Positions 50,807 through 60,507 of a DNA stretch of 64,000 nt are shown here, piece after piece. The position numbers were made by a program, and so were the translations under genes. The notes below the pieces were generated by a model. That model saw only the letters and a list, made by a program, of their open reading frames with translations, was not told the origin of the DNA and searched no databases. Position 1 is the first letter of the stretch, and each line of letters opens with the position of its first letter. This stretch comes from Blasia pusilla. Taxonomy: Eukaryota; Marchantiophyta; Marchantiopsida; Blasiales. The DNA lies in contig CM114274.1 of assembly GCA_050084515.1 (NCBI GenBank), positions 13,950,001 to 14,014,000 on the forward strand, in the 5' to 3' direction.

Positions 50807-51071
50807 GCAACCTGTCGGACTCTGACGGGTTGCTATGTTCACTTTTGATACGGACTATTTGACAACTCGTCGGAGTCCGACAGGTTGAAACCAGGCAATC
50901 ACAAATCTGAATGCAATCCGTCGGACTCCGATGGGTTGCATAATTTAGCTCGTTGCTAGAATCCGACCTTGAGCTGTGACGACCTGTCGGAGTCCGATGG
51001 GTTGCATAATTTAGCTCGTTGCTAGAATCTGACCTTGAGCTGTGATGACCTGTCGGAGTCCGACGGGTTGC
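50807..51071. repeat. Five further palindromes at the end of intron 2
   Basis: Copies at 50807-50833, 50863-50887, 50913-50939, 50979-51005 and 51045-51071. The last two belong to a 66-bp direct duplication that includes ATAATTTAGCTCGTTGCTAG and GACCTTGAGCTGTGA. They return to the CCCGTCGG arm type seen in the promoter array and stop 50 bp before exon 3. Confidence 0.8.
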
Positions 51072-52938
51072 AGGAACCCATGTAACTTACAAAATTTCTT
51101 ATATTGAGTTTGGATGTGCAGAATTGTATCGGAGGGGAAAGTCACCCACCACTGGATCCAGGATTGCGATCGGGTGAAGAAAGTGCTAACGATGCACCCG
51201 ACAGAGTACAAGGGGTTCTTGGGCGACGCCCTGGTAAATGAGATGCTGGCAAAGGGTGCACAAATCAAAAAGAAGACTTGGGCAAATAAATTTATTTCCC
51301 AAGATGCAGCCGTCACAATCCTTTGCTGGTCGAAGATACAAGCCGCCAAGAAGAGCGCTGCATTGGAGCTGGAGCGGAGAGAGAAAGTATCTGTGTCTGA
51401 GCGTGCAAAATTCATCCAAGCTGTAGTATGTGCAGCTCCGAAGTACACGGAAAGCAAGATGCAGCGCTACATCGCCATTCTCAACCCCAAACTTGGTCAG
51501 GATTTTTACAAGGAGCTGAAGGCGATAATCAAGCGCCACCGGAAAAGGGATGAAGATCTGCAAGGTCGGATTGGGGAGAAAGTGTCTCTCGATCGCGTGC
51601 ATCGATTTGCCTTGTCTGGAATAAGGGAATTTAGGAGAATCTGACTATTGAAAATCAGTCTCGAGGGCACAGAGGCCCAAAAGAGGGCGGCACACCATCC
51701 TCTGGGTGTCTCTGATCCAGTGATCTCCCACTGGCTCTGCAAATGGTCGTTCTGGGACGCGTTGCGGCTTATCGGGGAGTCCATGCTGGACGGTCTCCAA
51801 GCGGAGCTTAAAAGAATAGAGCCCATTTGGGAGGAAGCAAACCTGGAGAGTGCTGTAGATTTCGAACTTTGGCTCGATGACATCCGGGATAAGCCCATCA
51901 AAAACCCAGGTTTCAAGACGATGTTCAAGGATTGCATCCTCCCTCAGGCAGACCTTGACGAAGAAATCGAGGGAAAAAAAAGGGATTTCGCAAAGAAGAA
52001 GCGAGATCTTCAGGAGCAGGCGGCCGATGCAGTTCGACTAAGAGCTGCCCAACGTATGGTGTTCAGGTATCTTGTCCATTGTAAGAATGCAGTACTGGGA
52101 AAAATACCGGCGACTTTGCAAATTGTGGGCTTCTCCGCCTGATGGAGAGACATTCTCCATGTACGACACGGAGATGGCTCAGCGCATGTCCGATTGGGAG
52201 GTGGAGAATTGCCCGATTTGGCTGGACTTCAACGACCCTGAGGACATTACCAAGAAAGATTTAGGCATGCTTTATGATGCAGTGGCCGCAAGACGGGACG
52301 ACATCCCCAATTTTGTGCAGCCTGAAGACTTTTTCGAAGGAGATGCGGAAGAGCAAGCCCTCAAGACAGCGGAGTTGGCTCCCAAGGTCCACACAGCCAA
52401 AGACAAATCTACATCGGGTCTCAAAGGCAAGGCGAGGGGATCGAAGGATTCCGAGGTCGAGTCTTCCCAAAGAGAGGCTGAAGATTCAAGGCCAGAGTCG
52501 GAATCGTGCGGGCGAGCGGGGAGAGAGGGTCGGACCACGTCCTCCGCGAAAAAAACCCCACCAGAGTCTGAGGTCATAGAGACCCCAACAAGCCGACCGC
52601 AGACTCGGGAGAAGCGGAAGCGAGAGGCGCCAGGGTTGTCCCAAGGAGAATACAGTCCATCATCCTTGTTCCCAGACTGGAATGTTCCCCTTTCTTATGA
52701 CCAGATCGCGCTCCTGTTTTCCTTTGCAAACGCTTATCTGAGTGACAGGGGCTGCTTCTAAGTTTTGACTGGAGGGAGCAAGGACGAGCTTTTCAACCTC
52801 CAGTGCGTCAAGAGGTCGCTGAAGTGGAGGTCGGCGCAATCATGGATCATAAAGAACGAGTACCCACTCCGATCCGCGACGAGTCAAATTCGGGTAAGGC
52901 TCTATTCATGTCTCTAGATTGTATTTCTCCGACGTGTT

Positions 52939-53149
52939 GTTTTTGTCCGTGAACAACCCGTCGGAAGGCGACAGGTTGCTGGCTTAGAGCAGCCCATGCT
53001 TCCGACGGGTTGCAGGTGGTAATGCGTTTTCCCTGTGTTTCAGAGAAAGATGCAACCCGTCGGAAAGCGACGGGTTGCTCTCAGCCAAGCATGGGCTGCT
53101 CTAAGCCAGCAAACTATCGCCTTCCGACGGGTTGGTCATGGACAAAAAC
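52939..53149. repeat. 63-bp inverted repeat built around palindromes, in intron 3
   Basis: 52939-53001 and 53087-53149 are inverted copies with few mismatches, sharing GTTTTTGTCC, CAACCCGTCGGAAGGCGA and GGCTTAGAGCAGCCCATGCT. The loop between them carries two more palindromes. The whole structure fits in the intron between 52893 and 53311, leaving both splice sites free. Confidence 0.85.
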
Positions 53150-53943
53150 AACCCGTCGGACTCTGGCAGGTTGCTCCAATGCTAGTATTATAAAGAAGTT
53201 CTCTAGGGTTAAGCAAAGTTCTTTGTTGACGTGTTGCACATTATATCACTATACTAAGAGTAGACCAGTGGCCAGGTTGCTGACATTGTTTCCAACGTGC
53301 TTCTTTACAGATAGACCACTCCTATGTTTACTACTTTGTTCGGCCCGAGCACAACTTCCAGGTGTTTAAGATCCAGGATCCTGTGGATCCATGCTCCGAT
53401 GGGTACATCTTAGATAGTTTATACAATTCCCCCCGGGGAATTTTCATGCAAGACGGTATCCCACTACTTCGAGGAAGGGAAAAGTCGCCAGCCCTGATGC
53501 AAACGCTCATCGAGCTCTGCTTAAGGCCGGGTGACTTGGTGTTCGACTTAGTGGGCCTTTCAGGGGCGAGTATCAAAGGCGCATGGCAGAGTGGCAAGAA
53601 CATTCTCTGCCTCGAGGGAAGGCAGGAACTGTTTGACCTTTGCAAGGAGGCAAAGGCAGATTATGACAGGCTAGTTGGGGCGTACAACTCTCCACCAAAG
53701 CTGAGAGCTCCGGTTCCAGACCCACCATTGGTAGTGACACCATCGTCACTTCCAACAATTCCAAAAATTGGGAGGGCAAGGCCAAAAGTAATTTTGCAAG
53801 AGCTCTCGGACGATGACGAGTGAGTTCAAAGAACTCAAGGACCCAACTTGACTGCAGCGTTTGGAGTAGGGATTTATTTGATGATGAGGCAAAAGATTTC
53901 ATAGAATAGATCAAATGTACAGTTCCGAGCTTCTTTCGGATGT

Positions 53944-53949
53944 AATAAA
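53944..53949 (+). terminator. Candidate poly(A) signal of the accessory gene
   Basis: AATAAA lies 120 bp after the accessory gene stop codon (53821-53823). No downstream GU-rich element was assessed. Confidence 0.35.
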
Positions 53950-54239
53950 GGACAAGATTTTTTCGAATGATGGTGGTGTTTCTAAAAGTTTGCTGAATAT
54001 CTTTTATGTCTTTTCGAATATGATTGTCTATGTACTCCGAGGACTTCTATTTTGCAATCCGTCCCCTACATTCGTCAAACCAGTTGTAGGCTTCTTTTCT
54101 TGTCTAAGATGTGTAGGATTCCTACTATCTGTCGGATTGCCATTTCGGATTCTCAACCTGTTGGATTTTCGTGGGTGCAGGGTGGAAGGGAATCACTTCT
54201 CAATATTTCGTTTCTTATGGTGAGCTTGCTTGCAAGGGG

Positions 54240-54303
54240 TGCAAGCCATCTGATTCCGATGGGTTGCAAGAGTTGCAACTTGTAAAATTCCGACGGGTTG
54301 GGA
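54240..54303. repeat. Rightmost palindromes of the element
   Basis: GCAAGCCATCTGATTCCGAT + GGGTTGC at 54240-54266 closely resembles the leftmost copy of the element at 43021-43047 (GCAACCCATCTGAGTCCGAC + CGGTTGC); both carry the rare CATCTGA arm. A half-copy follows to about 54303. Similar outermost palindromes at both ends suggest they belong to the subterminal regions. Confidence 0.65.
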
Positions 54304-54841
54304 GGGGTGCAACTTCTCGGTTTCTCAGATTTAGGATCTGAATGAAGGGACATCAGTTCCTCTTTACTCCAGACAGCTAACAATCTTTTGGTTTAATTAT
54401 CGTCTCATGTGTTCACATTTCATAAAGTTGGTCTTGAGCAGACACCACTCATAACCAAGAGAAAGTTGGTTATGAGGCAATTCAGGGGAGGCCATGATGC
54501 AGGCAACAATCCCTACAAAAAGAGAGGTTGGCATCGCATCGATCAAGATCGGGTGGTCCTCCAACAAAAATACCCATGGGCACTGCTTATTGTAGACCGA
54601 GACAGGCAATGTTAAGAAACTTAGGCTCACATGGAGAGTGATGGAAAAATGTTTGTAGTGGTCTTATGATGTATACTTTTTTTTCGCCCCCTGGAAAAAG
54701 GAGGTTTCTTTAGGCCCGAATGTGGACCACTACCTACTCTCTTCTAAATATTTCATGAATTTGAAAGCAAACAAAAATTTCAAATATGTCAAAAAGTTTT
54801 GAAGAGAGGAGGCGGATTTGGCTCTTTTTTTAGAAGAGAGA

Positions 54842-54876
54842 CTCTCCTCTCTTCCTCTCTTCCTCTCCTCTCTTAC
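54842..54876 (-). repeat. Right terminal inverted repeat (polypyrimidine on plus strand)
   Basis: Reverse complement of the left repeat at 42810-42842, with 33 of 35 positions shared and a 2-base gap. It is flanked outside by CTCTCCTGCCAGAATACCAG. Confidence 0.55.
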
Positions 54877-54923
54877 TCTCTCCTGCCAGAATACCAGCCC
54901 CCCAAACCACAATACAAACTTTG

Positions 54924-54970
54924 GAAACACGGAGCAAAAGGGAGCTAGAAGAGGCGGCCTAATAATTGAG
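54924..54970 (+). repeat. Direct repeat outside the right transposon end
   Basis: Partner of 42733-42778, in the same orientation. The GAGGCGGCCTA block is identical on both sides. Confidence 0.5.
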
Positions 54971-54979
54971 CAGAATAAC

Positions 54980-56742
54980 CAACAAGGACAAACTCAAGCG
55001 TTTCCGAAACCTCTAACTAAGGAACTCAAATCTCAAGTTGCTCAAATGGTGTGCGTTTTCTATGGAGGAGTGGAGAGTGCAGATTGCAAACTGGAGGAGG
55101 TGGGGCACTTGAATAAAAGTAAGAAAGTGTCGTGCCCTGGACCCCTGGGGGTCCGAATCCCAAGTTGCCCAACCACCCTCATGACTCCCAAGCCCCTATC
55201 TCAATCGTGAGTCAACCCACATCGTGACCATCCCTATTTCCAACGGACGTTAGTAAGTTACATCCAATAGCTACCAACTAACATCAAATCCCGATGAAAT
55301 CCGACCCTTCTCCTTTCCCATCGAACTTTCTCCGTCAGATACGTACCCACGTTGGAATTGTTTCTGACACTCTCCCACCAAATCCCACTTATATTCTGGG
55401 TGTTGAATTGGAGCCCGGTAGATGACCGAATTATCCCTTTTTCATATCAGTTTGGAGTCAAAATAGTTCTTGCCATGATCAACATTCGCAGAATTTCTAC
55501 CAGCTCCTCTTACAAAGGATATCGGTCTTGGATGAGCATTTGATATTGCAAGATTTTCTACCATTCTCGAGTTGGCAATTAAAATTTCTTCCATTCATCA
55601 ATGAGGCCCAAAATTTGACATTTCTTGTCTACCTTCACTTGAAGTTTCTTAGCTTCTGATAGTCGAAGTCATAATGGAATCTTGTGTTTTACATACTACA
55701 ATGTATTCGGATCCATCATATTTCTCTCCACACCTCCAATATGGATCTTCTTATGCCTTTGAAGGACTCATAGAAATGATCCAAAAATAGAATTTGACAG
55801 CCGTACTTCAAATATTGGGATGCATATTCCCAACAAGAGTGAAGATAAAAGGCACAAGAAGATATGCCAATACTAGCATGTGGAATAAATCTATTAAACT
55901 TTGGACATGGATATTTGGCAAGTTGCACGACTCAACAATGACGTTCTTCCAATCAGATTTTGAATAAGTCTTTGTCATCATATGATTCATAATCAAGATG
56001 GATTTATCCTTCAATGTTATGGTGTTAGGGTATTCATCAATCTTTCAGAAAACATCAATCTTGTTTGCCGTTATCCAAGCCAACTATTGGACTCTCACTT
56101 CATTTATAAGAACTATTGATCCCCGCCCCTTACATTCTCAAGGCTTTTCTCATATTGAGGTCTGATTTTCACCTTCACCATAACCCTCACTTTGAGATAG
56201 TTGCTTCATTCAAAAATTTGTACTATCATCTCCACATAAGGTTTATCGAAGAGTTTGTTCCCTTTTTATTTTGTGAATTCCTTAAAGTGAGTTCCAAAGG
56301 CAGTCCAAAATGGTGAATCTTACAAGAAGGATGGCTTTGGATGATGTAGGGGTCGGATATAGCTTGGAGAAGACTCTAATGTAGAATCAGTTTGGTTCAA
56401 TAGCATTTATGGCATTGATGTGAAGATAGATTGTCGTATTGAGGGGTGAGCTCTATTCGTATGAGTGAGCACAAGTAATGATGTATAGTAGATTCTGGCA
56501 TAATTTCTCTCAAAAGAAATACAACGTGCGAGGACATGGATTTAGGCTCCTCTGATTAGGTTTAAGCAATCAATATCGATGATTTCTTGTAATTCCTTGA
56601 TTTTGGGATTCCATCATACGCCCTTAATATAGCACCTTGTGTGACTTATTCTTCTCCCCACGACATAGTAATCTAACCTATATTCATCTTGACACTCAAA
56701 TAACAATATCTCAATATCTGCATGAATATTCTCTACACTTAT
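54980..56742. other. Intergenic, no gene recognised
   Basis: Only short frames without domains, mixed to AT-rich composition. Confidence 0.5.
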
Positions 56743-56750
56743 ACCTTCCT

Positions 56751-57048
56751 CAAGGTTGCATGTGGAAAAATTCTGTGTCCGTGGACATGTCTATATCCAT
56801 GGACTTATGTCCGTCCTATGGAAGGACTTGTCTATATGGGCCCCACCTTTCCCTTGTTTCTCCTTCCCCTTACTTGCCTTCATGTTCCATATTCCCCCAT
56901 TTCTTCCTACTTCCACCTCCACTCCCTCCTCCCTCATTGCTCCACTTATCTTTGCCTTGCCTTCCATCATGGATTATAAGTGTGGGTCCCATCTCTTGGA
57001 ACCCATGTCCGTCCTAAGGAAAGACTTGTCCGTTTTTGTGCAACCATG
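56751..57048 (+). mobile_element. hAT-like non-autonomous element, copy C (298 bp)
   Basis: It starts CAAGGTTGCATGTGG and ends TGTGCAACCATG (terminal inverted repeat of 10 bp with one mismatch). It is flanked by a perfect 8-bp target duplication ACCTTCCT at 56743-56750 and 57049-57056. The subterminal blocks TGTCCGT-GACATG and GTCC-TCCTA-GGAA-GACTTGTC occur at both ends in inverted orientation. This best-preserved copy defines the family shared with 12373-13318, 29030-29337 and the remnants at 10355. Confidence 0.8.
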
Positions 57049-57056
57049 ACCTTCCT

Positions 57057-60000
57057 TTCCCACTCACTTCCAATGTTTGTGCATCAAGATCTCCTCTCCT
57101 CCCAAACACATTTCATCCATGGATCACATGAATGCAAGGGACTGTTAAATTTGAAATCTCCCACTATCCCATCCTTTGGTTCCATCGAACTGTGGAAAAA
57201 AATTTCAAATCCTCCATTATCTTCCAAAAAATTTCCTTTAATTTCCTAAACGAAAGTAGAGGGGTTGTCACTAAAACAACAAGTGGTAGCTCAATTGAAC
57301 TAATGTTGAGAATCGCATCATCTACCAAGTGTGAAGAACTCATGTTTATAAGATCAATTGTCAAATTGGAAACAACCTCTATGATGACCTCCAATATGGA
57401 ACCCTCTTCTCATAGTTGAGATGGTGTCTCATCAACAATGGTAAATGTCTCAAGTACAGGATTTGTCAATTTTCAAAGGTTGAGAATCCAACAAAATCAC
57501 CATAATCTCTTCTTGATATTTCATGGGATATCTATAAAATCCATAAATATATGAATGTGGACTAGAAAGTTTATGAAAATTTTTAGTTCTTGCAAATAAT
57601 GAAAAAATGATCTAATAAATGGGTGAATGATATTTTATCTGGATTCAAACCATTGAATACCTAGCTATAAGGTTCACTTTGACAAAAGGCTTATGTCTAT
57701 TTCAATTTCACATTATTTATGGACACACGACTCTTCTTTATCTTGTAAGATATTCATATCTCCAAAAGAGAAATCTTCATCATAATAGTGTTGTGAAGTG
57801 CGATGGGATACACATGGATAATGCACATTCAAAATAATAACACTATGACACTAGTGTACAACTTGTGCCATACACGGGAGTGAAGGGACTGATTCAAAAT
57901 GTTTTTCTTGCTACTTGTAGTTTGGAAAACATTTTCTTGCTGCCTAGGTGCTACGTGCCAAGCAGAGAGATGTTTGCAAATCAAGAAGGCACTCTCCAAT
58001 AAGAATATAGATTAACATTATAGAAAATATTATTTCTTTTAAAAATATCCACATATATGTTCAAATTGAGTTCAACATTTATCGTCTACTCCACATTGTT
58101 CCTAGAATTGGACAAAAATAATAGCTCCCATTCATAATATTTAAAGGACTGGTGATCTCATTCAAAATACTAGATAACCTCCCCTTCCTCCACCTTGTCC
58201 TTAGAGTTGGATTGACCATCTTCTTGATGAGATAATTCAACTTGTTGTCCATCAAGGTACCTAGCTCTCAATTTATCTTTAACTCCCAATCTTTCGTGGA
58301 GCGCAGGATATGAAAATTTGTAAAGATTCCTTAGCATCCTCCATAAGATTATCCTAAGAGAATACACATCAGAAAACTCTATGAACAATTGCTCTTAAAA
58401 TATAGTTGAAGTGTTTAGATACAACAAATGATATTTTGGTAACCCAAGAGTTACACGTAGACTATGATTAGGTTGCAAATGAAGGCATCAAATGGAACCA
58501 GCCGATCATGCTTGCTCAAATTTCTTTGCAAACCCGAGATTGATGATCCCAAAAAACTCTAAAGTGAGTCAAGAGATTGAAGAGAAACTACTTGGGAAAG
58601 TGCAGAAAAATGTTCTAGGTATGGACATCCCTATGCTATGAACCATGGTTATGAAAATATGCAAGAATCTCGAGATGGATGAAAGAAATCTTAGACCTTC
58701 TCATCATGAACACTTTATATTGCTCAAAATGAGGATTATTTGACCAAATTCTATCGGTCCTTATCATATCCATCTTCTCCAAAAGATTTTGAAAATTTCT
58801 ACCATTTCAAAGAGGAAAAAAATAGTAGGAGTATTGAAAATAAGAATGGGACGGATGATTCCATCATGCTCCCTATGCCATCCAACCATCTCCCTCTTCA
58901 ACTCACTTAATGTGGATATATCAAGGTAGTGCGTCTCCATTTCTAAGTCTCTGGTCCTTCAACACCTTCGCAACGTGTTAGAATGAATCTTCTGTCAACT
59001 GTATAAGTTTTAGCCTTAAGAACTTGCAATGAAACCTCAACTTGCAATCAAACCCCCTTAGCAATAAATTCTTGCCTCACATTCACCCCTTCCAATTTTT
59101 CTATATACTCCAAGCAATGACTGATATTCTTGCTCACATGCTCCAAGCTATATTTTGACAATTGACTTGATTGAGCTAAGGATTTCATTCTTTGGGAATG
59201 AAACCAATGGTCCTAGACATGTTGAAGTAGAAAGGATTCTAGAGGATACCCCCTACCTTACCCAAAATTTTTCTGCATAATCCGTCAAGGGAATAAGAGT
59301 TTCTTACTTTTCTACCTCATTTTCTATGTATAATCTTCTTTTGGTAAGTGTCCAAATTATACGGGTATAGCACTAGGTGATGTATTATCAAGGATATCAA
59401 CTTTGTAGTTGGATGGAAGACAAGCTTAAAGATTCCTATCCATTCCAATGGGATTTCTTATTAGGCAATGGGTCAATATAAAGTAATTCAACACCTATAG
59501 TTAGAAATACTTGATTTATTATAAGGGATCAGGTTCCTATGACCCATTGACATGGGTTGGAGGCTAATAATTGTATATTAAAACCTACTGTCTGACTAAT
59601 TTGACTAATTTATACAAAATGTAGGTAACTTGGTATTTGGGGGAAAGCTTATCATTTTTTCCGGGGATTTTTCCTAAGTCCTTCTCTTTAAGACATAATT
59701 GCACCATAAGCTGTTCTAAGGACAATCTTAATAAAGCATTAAATCATTGTGCATGATATTTAATAATGCATGTACTCATTGGATATCTTATGGGTGCATT
59801 GTACGGAAATTCTTACAAGTTCTCCTTACGGGAACTTCCAGATGGTTTTTACAATGTCTTACAATTGATCTTAAGTCACTTAACCCATATCCAATGAGGA
59901 CTCTATTCCCTATTTCTAAAGATGAGATGGAACTTTACATGTTTCTTTAACTAGTAATACCTTTTGAATGCCTTCCTTTTGATGAAGAAAAATTGGGTTA

Positions 60001-60275
60001 GTCTGCCTATGGATCTCATCCTCTTTACACTAATTCATAGGTTTTGTGCTGAAATTAATCCCTTTGCAACATTGCATGTTAAAATTTGGAAAATATTAAT
60101 CTAGATACTTATTGGAGAATGCAACTTAAATTGTGTAGTTGCTCTTCTGTCTTACACGTGTCATTCGAGTTATGTGAAAAATACTCTTGTCATTTTAAGA
60201 AGGTTATATAAAGATTGGTTAGGAGAGGTACGTTTAAACTTGAGCTATGAATAAGGGATCCATTCATCCCACTGT
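57057..60275. other. AT-rich intergenic region, no gene recognised
   Basis: Frames below 100 codons, no domains, no repeats shared with the rest of the window. Probably old decayed repeat DNA. Confidence 0.5.
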
Positions 60276-60507
60276 CCTTACGGATCCTTACTAGTTGAAC
60301 CTATGGTAGAAGAATAAGTGGTTTTTGTCACCGCCACCACCCAATATTACTTCTTTTGAGTCACTACAAAGAACAATTATTCGTAAAGGAGCCTTACGGA
60401 TCCTTACTAGTTGAACCTATGGTAGAAGAATAAGTGGTTTTTGTCACCGCCACCACCTAATATTACTTCTTTTGAGTCACTACAAAGAACAATAATTCGT
60501 AAAGGAG
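60276..60507 (+). repeat. 116-bp tandem duplication, two copies
   Basis: 60276-60391 and 60392-60507 are direct copies beginning CCTTACGGATCCTTACTAGT and differ at two positions in 116 bp. The high identity means a recent event or an assembly duplication. There is no coding content. Confidence 0.95.

Larger units (their letters stand above)
48995..53823 (+). pseudogene. Accessory gene: coiled coil + ParB-like domain + DNA methyltransferase
   Basis: Exons: 48995-49624, 49723-50183, 51122-52893 and 53311-53823. All junctions are GT-AG and keep frame. The product would be about 1,120 residues. Exon 1: basic start, then a Glu/Lys/Arg-rich coiled coil (residues about 30-115) and an acidic tail. 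Exon 2: ParB-like domain, with IPLCQLRTMEYVCEIQ and IWDGNHRFMAW near 50035. Exon 3: helical region, acidic Ser-rich linker with KRKR-type basic patch, then the first part of a beta-class DNA methyltransferase (PDWNVPLSYDQIALLFSF). Exon 4: SPALMQTLIELCLRPGDLVF, then the AdoMet-binding loop region DLVGLSGASIKGA near 53545. Order IV then I fits N6/N4 methyltransferases, but the expected DPPW/DPPY is PDWN and the glycine loop is poor, so catalysis is doubtful. In-frame stops at 49969 (TGA), 51642 (TGA) and 52759 (TAA), plus a +1 frameshift near 52.09 kb, interrupt it, while the frame continues after each. Bacterial and phage proteins also fuse ParB-like and methyltransferase domains. Confidence 0.65.
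42810..54876. mobile_element. Mutator/KDZ-like DNA transposon with ParB-methyltransferase cargo
   Basis: About 12.07 kb lies between inverted repeats 42810-42842 and 54842-54876. Inside are a minus-strand transposase (47439 to 43419) and a plus-strand accessory gene (48995-53823), divergent from a shared 1.5-kb control region with an outward-facing TATA box for each. About forty copies of a 27-bp palindrome (GCAACCCGTCGGA, then TCCGACGGGTTGC) lie between 43021 and 54303 and nowhere else in the window, which independently marks the extent of the element. Both genes are broken by stops and frameshifts, so this copy is probably not autonomous. The transposase (DDE core plus SWIM finger) places it near the MULE and KDZ groups; I cannot decide between them without a search. 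No clear 9-bp or 8-bp target duplication was found. Confidence 0.7.

Noticed and set aside
49969-52761. Stop-codon readthrough, selenocysteine or U-to-C RNA editing as explanation of the in-frame stops
   Set aside because: The gene also has a frameshift and degraded catalytic motifs, sits in a transposon whose other gene is equally damaged, and U-to-C editing is known from plant organelles, not nuclear transcripts. Decay is simpler.
56637-57249. Overlapping frames of 85-126 codons
   Set aside because: They lie mostly in the hAT-like element C and its pyrimidine-rich interior, in several frames at once.
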